Source of the DNA: Corynebacterium lubricantis DSM 45231 | GTDB taxonomy: Bacteria; Actinomycetota; Actinomycetes; Mycobacteriales; Mycobacteriaceae | Assembly (NCBI RefSeq): GCF_000379425.1 | Contig: NZ_KB902204.1 | Span: 140,474-195,401, forward strand | Length of the DNA: 54,928 nt | Direction of reading: 5' to 3' | Shown: one piece after another, positions 17,253-26,652 of the stretch | Numbering within the stretch: position 1 is the first letter of the stretch | Layout of the letters: each line of letters starts with the position of its first letter | Program-made: the position numbers and the translations under genes | Notes under the pieces: model-generated | Database searches by the model: none | The model's input: only the letters and a program-made list of their open reading frames with translations | What the model was told of the DNA's origin: nothing

Positions 17253-18596
17253 ATGGCCACACCCGATCCCCGTGAAGTTGTTACGACGAAAGCCCTGACT
17301 GTTTGGACAGCTGCCTGCATTGTCTACATTGTGGCCATTCTTGGGCGCACATCTTTCGGTGTGGCCAGTGTGGATGCGATTGATCGCTTCCAGGTCGACG
17401 CGTCGCGGATCGCCGTGTTCACTTCGGTGCAGGTGGGTGTCTATGCCCTTTCACAGATCCCGATGGGCCTGCTCATTGACCGCTTCGGTCCGCGCCGCAT
17501 GTTGGTCGCCGGTGCGCTGATCATGGCGATCGGGCAGATCATGCTTGGTTTCACCACGAATTATTGGGTTGCCATTGCTGCCCGAGTTCTCATCGGTATG
17601 GGCGATGCAACCGCCTTCCTGTCGGTGATGCGCATCCTGCCGTACTGGTTCCCACTAAAGAAAACACCGGTGTTCACGCAGCTCACGGCTTCTTTTGGGC
17701 AGATCGGCCAGTTCCTGTCCGCCGTGCCGTTCTTGTGGTTGCTCAATACCAGCGGCTGGACCGTTGCCTTTGTCACCCTCGGTGCGATTGGCATCTTGGT
17801 CTCGCTGGCGGCGTTTGTGGCGGTGGCGGACGCACCGGAGGATTCCACACCAGTTAAGGCCGAAGAAAAGGCACGCTCCGGGGAAGGACGAGTGTCGTTG
17901 GGGCAGGCACTGAAGACAGTGCTGACATCGGCAATCTGTTGGCAAGCCTTCTTCATTCACGGTGTGTCCATGCTCTACGTCAACGTCTTCGCGCTTTTGT
18001 GGGGCATGCCACTGATGACACTCGGCATGGGTATCCCCGAGACAACCGCCGGTTTAGTGCTGCTGGCGAATACCATTGCTGCTGTCATCGCGGGCCCCAT
18101 CATGGGCATTATCTCTGCCCGCGCTGGTAACAAACGCACCAACGTCGTGTTCATCGCAACGCTCATCAACACCGCATCCTGGGTGGTGTTCTTCCTCTCC
18201 CCTGATGCACGCGGACTGATTGCGATTGTCGTATTGAACATCATCATGGCGTTTGCAACACCAGCGGCAAACTTTGGCTTCGACCAGATCCGCGAGAAGC
18301 TGCCAAACGGCGTTGTGGCCACCGGTACCGGCTTCGGCAACATGGGTGGCTTCCTCGCCGCCATGATCGCAGCCCAGCTCGTGGGCTTTTTGCTGGACTT
18401 CTCGTCTAATGGTCAGTCCTACGAGTGGACTGATTTCCGCTTCGCGTGGCTCGCCGTGTTCGCCGTGTGGTTCGTCTACATGATCGGACTGATCACCACG
18501 TTCGTGACCATTAAGCGCAAAGCTGCACAGGAGAAGGCAAAGAAAATTGTCATCGTCGACGAGGCTGAACCTCAGCCTCACGACGATGACAAGTAG
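17253..18596 (+). CDS. MFS transporter
   Basis: Major facilitator superfamily membrane carrier of 447 residues with about 12 hydrophobic segments. The motif-A-type loop between segments 2 and 3 is GLLIDRFGPRRMLVAGAL. A central cytoplasmic loop near residues 195-220 is charged, and the C-terminus is acidic (DEAEPQPHDDDK). The ATG follows GGAGAGAG. Substrate unknown; divergent from thrC, with no gene context that points to one. Confidence 0.92.
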   Translation: MATPDPREVVTTKALTVWTAACIVYIVAILGRTSFGVASVDAIDRFQVDASRIAVFTSVQVGVYALSQIPMGLLIDRFGPRRMLVAGALIMAIGQIMLGFTTNYWVAIAARVLIGMGDATAFLSVMRILPYWFPLKKTPVFTQLTASFGQIGQFLSAVPFLWLLNTSGWTVAFVTLGAIGILVSLAAFVAVADAPEDSTPVKAEEKARSGEGRVSLGQALKTVLTSAICWQAFFIHGVSMLYVNVFALLWGMPLMTLGMGIPETTAGLVLLANTIAAVIAGPIMGIISARAGNKRTNVVFIATLINTASWVVFFLSPDARGLIAIVVLNIIMAFATPAANFGFDQIREKLPNGVVATGTGFGNMGGFLAAMIAAQLVGFLLDFSSNGQSYEWTDFRFAWLAVFAVWFVYMIGLITTFVTIKRKAAQEKAKKIVIVDEAEPQPHDDDK

Positions 18597-18610
18597 CGCG
18601 GAGTAGTTGC

Positions 18611-18889
18611 TTACTGATTAGAACGTGGCGGTTCTTGGCGGCCGGTCAAAATATCGATCACGCTGCGGATCGCAGCATCGCCAATGTTCGGTTGCGGAGT
18701 GGTCCGGTTGTTGGATTGATCACTGCCTAAGACCGTGACTCCAGGGGTGGTCACGGAGATGGAGAGCTCAGAGCCTTCCAGGGTCAGGGGTGCGCGCTTA
18801 TCAATGCCTGCTACCTCGGCTGCTTTGACCAAAGCCACGAGGTCGGAGAAGGTTGCGTCGTCGAGGTTGATTGTCATGTTCAGTGCCAT
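18611..18889 (-). CDS. Small conserved hypothetical protein
   Basis: I do not recognise a named family. It has 92 residues; MTINLDDATFSDLVALVKAAEVAGIDKRAPL (start at 18877) may be the true N-terminus. The pattern of a helix after TFSDLVALVKAA, then strands LTLEGSELSISV, suggests a small alpha/beta fold. The C-terminal tail is polar (GRQEPPRSNQ). It lies between the MFS gene, with which it converges, and glnE. Confidence 0.7.
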   Translation of the reverse strand: MALNMTINLDDATFSDLVALVKAAEVAGIDKRAPLTLEGSELSISVTTPGVTVLGSDQSNNRTTPQPNIGDAAIRSVIDILTGRQEPPRSNQ

Positions 18890-18969
18890 GCCCCCATGCT
18901 ACGACCGCGGTGGGCAGTCGTGCATCGGGGCAAACCCTGAAAACAAACCCTGAAAAACCAGCACAGAAC

Positions 18970-21900
18970 TTATTCGTCGTATTCGTGGCTGGGCTCTTCA
19001 CCCCAGAACACTTCTTCCACCACGCGGTGGCTACGCCGGGTCACGCGCAGGTAATCCTCGAGGAACTCCTGGTTATTGTGCGGATCGTAGCCCGCGGCAC
19101 CGGCGACCTGCGCCAGTTGTGGCCCGGGGCTAGGCAGCTGGTCGCTGCGCTTGCCGCGCACAAGCACAAGCGCGTTGCGCGCATTCGTGGCCATCAACCA
19201 GGCCTCTTCCAAAATGGTGACTTGCTCCGCGCGGATAATGGCGGACGCCTCGTCGGTTTTTAAGAAGTCGAGCACCTCGAGCGTCGAAGTGTTGTGCAAC
19301 TGCGGATACTCATGAGCGTGCATCATCGTGATCAGCTGGATCGTCCACTCAATATCTGAGAGTGCACCGCGGCCCAGCTTGGTATGAGTATTCTTATCCG
19401 CGCCGCGCGGCAGGCGCTCGTTGTCCACGCGCGCCTTGATCCGACGGACTTCGCGAAGATCCGCATCACTCGCCCCGTTTTCTGGGTAGCGAAATTTATC
19501 AATGGTGTGTAAAAATTTCAGGCCCACATCCGGGTCGCCCGCAACATGCGAGGCACGCTGGAGTGCTTGTTTCTCCCAGACCTCTCCCCACTCGGAGTAG
19601 TAGCGCTCATAGGAGGCGATGGTCCGGGCGACAGCACCCGAGCGCCCCTCCGGACGCAATCCCAAATCGACCTCAATCGGCGGATCGCCAGAGGGCTTCG
19701 CTAAGCGACGACGCATCTGATCAATCATCTTCGTCGCCCAGGTCAGAGCCTCATGCTCGTCAACCCCTTCGACGGGTTCGGCCACAATCATCACGTCGGC
19801 ATCGGAACCGTAGCCGAGTTCTTGACCACCCAGCCTGCCCATCCCGATCACCGAAATGCGAGCCAAAGGCTCGTCGCGATCCTCGCGTGCGGCAAGGTCG
19901 GCGCGAACTTCGGCGAGCAGCGCCGCCTGAAGCACCGCCTCCCACACCCAGGTCAGCTCCATACAGACCTGGCGCACGTCCATAAATCCCAACAGGTCCG
20001 CCGAGGCGATGCGCGCGAGTTCGCTGCGACGCAGGGCGCGGGCCACGCTGACGGCCTTGTCCGGATCTTTATGGCGTTTCGACGAGGCGATCAACGCCTT
20101 GTACACCTGATCCGGGGCGGCATCGAGCAACTTGGGTTTTTGCGCGCCATCGCCGAGCAGTTTGACTACATCGGGGGCCTTAATAATCAGGTCCGCGGTG
20201 TACGGGGAGGTACCCAAAATGTGCATGAGCCGCTGGCCGACCACGCCTTCGTCGCGAAGCATGCGCAGGAACCACGTGCGATCGAAAGCCGCATCGGACA
20301 GCTTGCGGTAATTGAGCAGGCCGGCGTCGGGATCGGCTGTCTCCGAGAGCCATTCCATGAGTGTGGGCAGCAGGATCGCCTGCAGCTTGGCCTTGCGCGA
20401 AGAGCCCTTCGCCAACGCGGTGAGGTGCTCGAAGGCGCGCTCGGGGTGCTTGTAACCCAGCGCAGAGAGCTGCAGTTTCGCGGCCTCCGGTGTGAGATTG
20501 ACCTCGCCGTCGGTAAACGTAACCACGGAATTGAGCAGCGGGCGGTAAAACAGCTTCGCGTGCAAATTCGACACCACGTGGCGCACTCCGCGCAGCTCGC
20601 TTTGGAGCTTTTCCACCGCGGATTTTTCCATCGAGGAGGTCAGCCCGATCGTCGAGGCCAACCATTTCAGGTTCTGGGTATCGTCCGCCGCGGGCAGCGT
20701 GTGGGTACGCTTGAAACGGTGCAGCTGCAGGCGGTGCTCGAGCAGGCGCAGGAACTCGTAGGTGTTGATCAGGTTCGCAGCGTCTTCTCGTCCGACATAG
20801 CCGCCGAGGCTCAGCGCCCGCAGCGCCCTGACGGTGTTCAACACACGCAGCGATGTATCCACGCGACCGTGCACCAATTGGAGGAGCTGCACGGCAAATT
20901 CGACATCACGCAGGCCGCCGTTGCCCAGCTTGAGCTCGCGGTCGCGCATATCCTGCGGCACCGTTTCTAGTACTCGGCGGCGCATGGCCTGAATGTCGTC
21001 GACGAAGCTTTCGCGCTGGCTAGCTTCCCAGACCATCGGGTCGATGCGTTCTTTATATTCGCGTGCCAAAGGCAGGTGCCCGGTCATGGGGCGGGATTTC
21101 AGAAGGGCCTGAAATTCCCAGGTTTCGGCCCAGCGCTTGTAATAGGTTTCGTGCGAATCGACGGTGCGCACGAGCGCGCCGGACTTGCCCTCGGGGCGCA
21201 GGTTCGCATCCACTTCGAAGAAACACGCCGATCCGATGCGGTTGAAGTCGCTGGCAAGACGTGTCGCCTTCGAGGTGGCGGGCTCGGCAATGAAGATGAC
21301 ATCCACATCCGAGATGTAATTGAGTTCCTGGGCCGCGCATTTGCCCATCGCCATGACGGCCAGCTGGGTATCCATTTCCTCGTCGCCGTAGACCTGGCGC
21401 ACCGCAACCGAAAGCGCGGCGGTCAGCGCCGCGTCGGCGCAGTCGGTGAGAAGACCCGTGACCTTAGTAAATTCCAGTTTTGGTTCGTCTGCCCCGAAGC
21501 CCTTGCGCGCGGCGAAGGTCCCGGCCAGGTCAGCTGCGGCGATGCGCATCATCAGGGTGCGGTAGGCCCCGCGCAGCGCCACCTTGGCGTCCTTGCCCTC
21601 AATCCCGGCGCGGTACGTGCCCGCCCGATCGAGCTCGGGTGTGCCCACGCACCACGGCTCCGGCACGGCGCTTACCGACGAGAGCATGGCCTGGTAAATC
21701 TCTGCCGTACTCAGTCCAGGTTTCTCAAATTCGCGCCATAATTCTGGGTGGGCAACCAGGTGATCTCCCAGTGCTGTCGAGCCACCAAGCAACGCGAAGA
21801 AGCGCGTGCGCAGCGTCGAGTTCTCCTGCAGTTCCGCGCGCAGTTCGCTATATCCGGCTCCCGAGCCCTCAACACTGTCCAGATTCATCTTCAGACGCCT

Positions 21901-22050
21901 GGCCGCATTCAGCGCCAAGTCCGGATCACCCGAACCCGCCAGAGTGTAGAGCAGCTCTTCGGTATCGAAGCCGAGCTCGACAATATCTGTGGAGGCATGT
22001 TCGCTTCTCAGGCCCAGGCTGGCCGCCGAAGGCAGTGTCGCGCGCGTCAT
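18970..22050 (-). CDS. glnE: Glutamine synthetase adenylyltransferase/adenylyl-removing enzyme
   Basis: Bifunctional regulator that adds AMP to, or removes it from, the tyrosine of GlnA (Tyr406 here). It has 1026 residues with two nucleotidyltransferase domains: the N-terminal adenylyl-removing half with YISDVDVIFIAEP near residue 246, and the C-terminal adenylylating half with ELGYGSDADVMIVAEP near residue 745. ATG with an AGGAG site upstream. It lies 22 bases downstream of glnA2 on the same strand and is probably co-transcribed with it. Confidence 0.97.
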   Translation of the reverse strand: MTRATLPSAASLGLRSEHASTDIVELGFDTEELLYTLAGSGDPDLALNAARRLKMNLDSVEGSGAGYSELRAELQENSTLRTRFFALLGGSTALGDHLVAHPELWREFEKPGLSTAEIYQAMLSSVSAVPEPWCVGTPELDRAGTYRAGIEGKDAKVALRGAYRTLMMRIAAADLAGTFAARKGFGADEPKLEFTKVTGLLTDCADAALTAALSVAVRQVYGDEEMDTQLAVMAMGKCAAQELNYISDVDVIFIAEPATSKATRLASDFNRIGSACFFEVDANLRPEGKSGALVRTVDSHETYYKRWAETWEFQALLKSRPMTGHLPLAREYKERIDPMVWEASQRESFVDDIQAMRRRVLETVPQDMRDRELKLGNGGLRDVEFAVQLLQLVHGRVDTSLRVLNTVRALRALSLGGYVGREDAANLINTYEFLRLLEHRLQLHRFKRTHTLPAADDTQNLKWLASTIGLTSSMEKSAVEKLQSELRGVRHVVSNLHAKLFYRPLLNSVVTFTDGEVNLTPEAAKLQLSALGYKHPERAFEHLTALAKGSSRKAKLQAILLPTLMEWLSETADPDAGLLNYRKLSDAAFDRTWFLRMLRDEGVVGQRLMHILGTSPYTADLIIKAPDVVKLLGDGAQKPKLLDAAPDQVYKALIASSKRHKDPDKAVSVARALRRSELARIASADLLGFMDVRQVCMELTWVWEAVLQAALLAEVRADLAAREDRDEPLARISVIGMGRLGGQELGYGSDADVMIVAEPVEGVDEHEALTWATKMIDQMRRRLAKPSGDPPIEVDLGLRPEGRSGAVARTIASYERYYSEWGEVWEKQALQRASHVAGDPDVGLKFLHTIDKFRYPENGASDADLREVRRIKARVDNERLPRGADKNTHTKLGRGALSDIEWTIQLITMMHAHEYPQLHNTSTLEVLDFLKTDEASAIIRAEQVTILEEAWLMATNARNALVLVRGKRSDQLPSPGPQLAQVAGAAGYDPHNNQEFLEDYLRVTRRSHRVVEEVFWGEEPSHEYDE

Positions 22051-22071
22051 GGTAGCTCCTTAACAATCAAG

Positions 22072-23400
22072 CTAAAAGTCAAGATTTCGATCAATCTCCC
22101 ACGGGGTGATTTGCTCGGTGTAGTCGTGCCATTCGTTCCACTTCGAGCGCAGGAAGAATTCGAAGACCTGCTCGCCTAGCACCTCGGCCATGAATTCGGA
22201 CTTCTCCATCAGGCGCAGCGCCTCGTCGAGCGAGGTCGGCAGGTCGCGGTACCCGAGTGCGCGGCGCTCGCGGCGAGTCAGCGCGAACACATCGTCTTCG
22301 GCTGGCTCCCCCAGCACGTATTCCTCGCGAATACCACGCAGGCCAGCGGCAAGCACGACGGCGAATCCGAGATAGGGATTGACGGCCGAGTCGAGGGAGC
22401 GGACCTCAATTCGTCGTGAAGCTTCCTTGTTCAGGCGGTACGTGGGCACGCGCACGAGCGCCGAGCGATTCGAAATTCCCCAGGTCACCGCCGTCGGTGC
22501 CTCGGCGCCGAACTGGAGGCGTTTGTAGGAATTGACCCACTGGTTTGTCACCGCGGAGATCTCCGGGGCATGCTCCAAGATGCCGGCGATGAACTGCTTG
22601 CCGGTTGTCGACAGCGCGATCTCGTTGTCTGGGTCGTGGAAGGCGTTGGTGTCGCCCTCGAAGAGCGAGAAGTGCGTGTGCATCGCCGAACCCGCATGCT
22701 CCTTAAACGGCTTCGGCATAAACGTGGCCTGGACGCCGTTGGAGGCGGCGACGTTTTTGATCAGGTAGCGAAAGGTCATCACGTTGTCGGCCATGGAGAG
22801 CACGTCGGAGTAGCGCAGGTCGATCTCTTGCTGCCCCGGGGAGGCCTCGTGGTGGGAGAATTCGGTGGCGATGCCCATAAATTCCAGGGCGAGCATCGCC
22901 TCACGACGAAAAGTCGGCGCGGAATTAAAGGTCGCCTGATCAAAGTAGGCACCGTTATCGGTGGGCGAATGATGCTGGTCACGCTCGAGGACGTAGAACT
23001 CGATCTCGGGAGCGGCCATACACGTAAACCCCTCGTCGCCCGCTTTGGTGACCTGGCGGCGCAGCACGTCGCGCGGGTCGGCGTAGGCAGGACTACCGTC
23101 AGGGGTGGTGATGTCGCAGAACATGCGCGCTGTTTGCAGGTTCGGGTCGTCGCTATCAAAGGGCAGGATCCGGAACGTCGACGGGTCGGGCAGCAACAAG
23201 GTGTCGGACTCGGAGATCCGCGAGAAGCCCTCAATGGAGGAACCATCGAACCCGGCGCCCTCTTCAAAGGCCCCTTCGAGCTCGGAGGGGCTCATCATGA
23301 TCGACTTCAATGCACCGGAAATATCCGTGAACCATAACCGAATGAACCGGATGCCACGTTCTTCAACGGAGCTGAGCACAAATTCTTGTTGGCTGTTCAT
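22072..23400 (-). CDS. glnA2: Glutamine synthetase family protein GlnA2
   Basis: Second type I glutamine synthetase of actinobacteria, 442 residues. Catalytic motifs are present: APEIEFYVLE, HHEASPGQQEIDLRY, HAGSAMHTHFSLF and NRSALVRVP. The adenylylation tyrosine is absent: the matching segment reads EDDVFALTRRERRALGY with Phe near residue 372, so GlnE should not modify it. It is divergent from the CYTH/CHAD gene. The real substrate may be glutamate or another gamma-glutamyl acceptor; the sequence does not decide. Confidence 0.95.
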   Translation of the reverse strand: MNSQQEFVLSSVEERGIRFIRLWFTDISGALKSIMMSPSELEGAFEEGAGFDGSSIEGFSRISESDTLLLPDPSTFRILPFDSDDPNLQTARMFCDITTPDGSPAYADPRDVLRRQVTKAGDEGFTCMAAPEIEFYVLERDQHHSPTDNGAYFDQATFNSAPTFRREAMLALEFMGIATEFSHHEASPGQQEIDLRYSDVLSMADNVMTFRYLIKNVAASNGVQATFMPKPFKEHAGSAMHTHFSLFEGDTNAFHDPDNEIALSTTGKQFIAGILEHAPEISAVTNQWVNSYKRLQFGAEAPTAVTWGISNRSALVRVPTYRLNKEASRRIEVRSLDSAVNPYLGFAVVLAAGLRGIREEYVLGEPAEDDVFALTRRERRALGYRDLPTSLDEALRLMEKSEFMAEVLGEQVFEFFLRSKWNEWHDYTEQITPWEIDRNLDF

Positions 23401-23504
23401 ACTCTAAACTGTAGCGGGAATGCAGCAGTAGAATTAAGAAAATCAGACCCGCGTGGCCAAACGCCCGCTCACTTGTCCGATCTTTAGTGCCAGGAGGCCA
23501 AGAC

Positions 23505-25106
23505 GTGTCCACCCCGAGCTTTCTCGAAGTAGAAGCGAAGTTTTCTGTCGACGAAACGACTCCCACCCCAGATCTCACCGCATTGAAAGCCGTGGACCAT
23601 ATTGCCTCGACCACTGAGCATCATCTCTCGGCGATTTACTATGACACCCGCGATCTGCGCCTGACCCGCGCGAAGGTGACCCTGCGTCGTCGCACCGGCG
23701 GCAAGGATGATGGCTGGCACTTGAAGCTCCCCGCCACCCAGGGCCGCCTCGAGCTCTCCGCGGAGTTGACTGACCCTGCAACCATCCCCGACGAGCTGCT
23801 CTCGCAGATCCGGGCGATTGTGCGCGAGCAGCCCCTTGAGCCCATCGCGCAGGTAGATAACCACCGCACCGAATCGGCGCTTGCCAGCGCTAGCGAGTAC
23901 GGCGAGGAAAAGGTTGTGGCCGAGTTCTGCGACGACCGCGTTACCGCTTGGTCGTTGCTTCCCGGCGGCGAGCGCACCTCCTGGCGCGAATGGGAAGTTG
24001 AGCTTGCCGGGGATCTGGCTGGTACCGATGACGGTTCCGAGCTGATCCGCCAGGCCACCACTTATCTCATTGCTCATGGTGCGCGCGTGTCGTCGTCGCC
24101 AAGCAAGCTCGTCTCGGCGCTGGGCCACACGCAGGACGAGGCACCGCTGCCACCGCATCTGGCCGGCGAGACCCTGGACTTCGATCATCCGGCGCACGCC
24201 GTCGTTGAGGCGCTGAAGGGCAACCGTGACTCGCTGATTAGCTGGGATCCGAAGGTCCGCCGCGACGAGTGGGATTCCGTGCACCAGATGCGCGTAGCCA
24301 CCCGCGAACTGCGCAGCCACCTGGAAACCTTCGAGGGCATCTTGGTCTCGGATAATCTCGCGCGGATTTCCACTGAGCTTAAGGAACTCGCCAGCATCTT
24401 AGGCACAGCGCGCGACGCAGAGGTTGTCGAAGAGCGCTTCCAGGACCTGCTGGAATCGGATGTCACGGGTCTTGTCGACGAGACTGCGGCCTCCCATATC
24501 CGCGGCGATATGCGCGCCGAATACGAGGCCGCACACGCGAAGATCGTCGAGGCGCTGAACTCGAAGCGCTACCTTGAACTACTCAACGATATCGACGAGC
24601 TCATCGCGCATCCTCCTGTGGAGACGCAGCAGGACGCGGAGCAGGCAGAGGCTGCGACCCCGCCGGCGGATGTGCTCTACGACCACCTGGCCGAGGCCTA
24701 CAAGAAGCTGATGAAGCGTCACCAGCGCGTGGTGGATTTCTACAACGATCCGGAGCTTTCCCTGCACGAGCGCGAGGATTATGTCCACGACATGCGCAAG
24801 ACCGCGAAGAAACTGCGCTACGCCGCCGAGGCGGTCGGTGAGGCATCGAAGCTGAAGACCACGAAGCTGGCTCGCTCCTGCAAGAAGCTGCAGTCGCTGC
24901 TGGGCGATTTCCAGGATGCTGTCACCGCACGCGAGCGCCTGCATGATTTCTCCGAAGCAGCTCGCGAGCGCGGCGAGGACACCTTCGCCTACGGCATGTT
25001 GTACCAGGTAGAAATGGATAACGCCGCCGCATCCCTCAAGGGATACGACGACGTGGTTTCGGATATTAAGTTCGGTTTTGCCAAGCTGAAGAAGAAGCGC
25101 CGCTAG
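23505..25106 (+). CDS. CYTH and CHAD domain protein
   Basis: Fusion of an N-terminal CYTH (triphosphate tunnel) domain with the signature EVEAKFSV and Arg/Lys-rich strands (about 1-200), and a C-terminal alpha-helical CHAD domain (about 225-530) rich in His, Arg and Lys (HQMRVATRELRSHLETFEGI, VHDMRKTAKKLRYAAE). CYTH proteins act on polyphosphate-type substrates and CHAD domains bind polyphosphate. It has 533 residues from the GTG at 23505, preceded by CAGGAGG (23491-23497); an upstream GTG at 23487 would place that site inside the gene. It is the counterpart of Rv2226. Confidence 0.93.
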   Translation: MSTPSFLEVEAKFSVDETTPTPDLTALKAVDHIASTTEHHLSAIYYDTRDLRLTRAKVTLRRRTGGKDDGWHLKLPATQGRLELSAELTDPATIPDELLSQIRAIVREQPLEPIAQVDNHRTESALASASEYGEEKVVAEFCDDRVTAWSLLPGGERTSWREWEVELAGDLAGTDDGSELIRQATTYLIAHGARVSSSPSKLVSALGHTQDEAPLPPHLAGETLDFDHPAHAVVEALKGNRDSLISWDPKVRRDEWDSVHQMRVATRELRSHLETFEGILVSDNLARISTELKELASILGTARDAEVVEERFQDLLESDVTGLVDETAASHIRGDMRAEYEAAHAKIVEALNSKRYLELLNDIDELIAHPPVETQQDAEQAEAATPPADVLYDHLAEAYKKLMKRHQRVVDFYNDPELSLHEREDYVHDMRKTAKKLRYAAEAVGEASKLKTTKLARSCKKLQSLLGDFQDAVTARERLHDFSEAARERGEDTFAYGMLYQVEMDNAAASLKGYDDVVSDIKFGFAKLKKKRR

Positions 25107-25322
25107 CTACTTCTCGTCTTTTTCCCAGGAGGCCGGCTCACCCCAGTTGTCATCGGCTTCCTCAGCTCGGTCTGCTGCCGCATTGCGCTTGTTCGCAATG
25201 GACAGGGCTTCGGCGGCTTCCTCGGCGGTGTCGTAGGGGCCCATCCGGTCGTCCCAGCCTGCATGTTTGCCCTGGCTTACTTCACCGCTGGAAGGGCTGT
25301 AGTAGAACTTGTCATCGGACAC
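25107..25322 (-). CDS. Small acidic protein, SPOR-like
   Basis: A 71-residue actinobacterial protein. The start is GTG behind AAGGAGG. It has the segment KFYYSPSSGEVSQGKHAGWDDRMGPYDTAEEAAEAL, which looks like a single short SPOR-type repeat (a fold that binds denuded peptidoglycan in other proteins), and an acidic tail. No signal peptide is seen, so binding to the wall is not implied. Its stop touches that of the CYTH/CHAD gene. Confidence 0.75.
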   Translation of the reverse strand: MSDDKFYYSPSSGEVSQGKHAGWDDRMGPYDTAEEAAEALSIANKRNAAADRAEEADDNWGEPASWEKDEK

Positions 25323-25428
25323 AGTCTTGTTCCTCCTTGTTCAATTAGGTGCAGGCCATCCTACTCCCATCGTTGGTAGTCTTGTTATATCCTCAAGAGT
25401 TTTGAAGTCGAAAGGTTGGTCAATCTCA

Positions 25429-26652
25429 ATGCCATTGTGGACCACTCCAGATACCCCACCAGCCGATCGAGTCCGCGAGTCCCACGAGCGCATCACTGGT
25501 TCGAGCCCAGTGCACATCGCAGACGCACCAGCCACCTGGGTACTGATCGGGGAAAATGTTGACTACTACGGTGGTGTCACCATTGTTGGTTTAACCCAGC
25601 TGCGCGCCGCGGTGGCGTTTTCTTCGCGTGACGACGATAGCGTGCACGTCACCTTCCGCACCGCCGAAGTCGACGAAGCAGGCGGCCAACATGTCCGCGA
25701 GGTCGTCGGCGAGGCCTCCCTGGCCTCTATCAACGATGCCGCGCCTGGCTTAGGCACGCGCTATGCGGGTATTGTGCACAACCTGATCTCACGGCAGATG
25801 CTCTCGCGGGAGACCACCGGGATGGACATCACGGTGGAATCTGACATTCCTATCGGTTCCGGTATGGGTGCCATGTACGCCGCCGATGTGGCCCTTGCCC
25901 TGGCGCTGCTGGCTGATCATGAAGATATTAATGAAGCACCGCTGCGCACGCGCATCGCTGAGTTGTGTTCCCAGGCCGTAGATACCTATTCCACGATGCC
26001 CGTGCTGCGCGCCCGCCACACCGCTGCCCTGCGCGGCGTTGGTGAGACCGTGTCCGTGGTGGACTACGCCGATGGGTCGGTCACCCAGGCGCCGCACCCG
26101 CTGCGCTCGGGGGTGGACATCTTCTCGGTGGCTAAGGATCTCGGCGAGCCAGATGCCTCGCAGGCCGAGTTGATCGCACGGCGTCGCAAGTTTATCGACG
26201 CGGCGACGCACAACTTCGGCACCGAGTCGCTGCGTTCAATCCCGGATGCCCCGGCGCGCGTGGTGGAGTGGTTGCAGGCTATCCACCAGGTCCGCGGCAC
26301 CGACGGCACACCCACCGAGGAGCAGGCGCACGATTGGATGCTGTTTAGCGAAAATGAAACGCTGCGCGCCCTGGCTGTGGCGAAGGCGTTGCGCTCGCGT
26401 CGCCAGAACGATCTCTTTCACCTGTTGAACACCCCGCACGATACGCACGGGCTGGACACCCCGAATGAGCTGGTGAAACTGCTCAACCTGCGCGGTGCGC
26501 GTGCGGCGCGACCAGCTGCGGCTGGCATGAGCCAGGCAGTGGTCGCCTTCGTGCCTGTGCCGCACACGCAGAATTTCGTCGCCGATCTTGTCGACGACGG
26601 CTTTTACGTTTTACCTGTGCTCCAGGGCGAGGTCGCCCGCGTGGTGAGCTAG
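25429..26652 (+). CDS. GHMP kinase, galactokinase-like, divergent
   Basis: A 407-residue GHMP-superfamily protein. The N-terminal signature reads WVLIGENVDYYGG where GalK proteins have GEHTDYNGG. The ATP loop reads PIGSGMGAMYAADVALAL rather than the usual PxGxGLSSSAA. No galT, galE or galactose gene is nearby. The ATG at 25429 has AAAGG upstream; a longer frame upstream overlaps the divergent small gene and was not used. It may be a divergent galactokinase, another sugar kinase, or a non-catalytic relative. Confidence 0.78.
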   Translation: MPLWTTPDTPPADRVRESHERITGSSPVHIADAPATWVLIGENVDYYGGVTIVGLTQLRAAVAFSSRDDDSVHVTFRTAEVDEAGGQHVREVVGEASLASINDAAPGLGTRYAGIVHNLISRQMLSRETTGMDITVESDIPIGSGMGAMYAADVALALALLADHEDINEAPLRTRIAELCSQAVDTYSTMPVLRARHTAALRGVGETVSVVDYADGSVTQAPHPLRSGVDIFSVAKDLGEPDASQAELIARRRKFIDAATHNFGTESLRSIPDAPARVVEWLQAIHQVRGTDGTPTEEQAHDWMLFSENETLRALAVAKALRSRRQNDLFHLLNTPHDTHGLDTPNELVKLLNLRGARAARPAAAGMSQAVVAFVPVPHTQNFVADLVDDGFYVLPVLQGEVARVVS

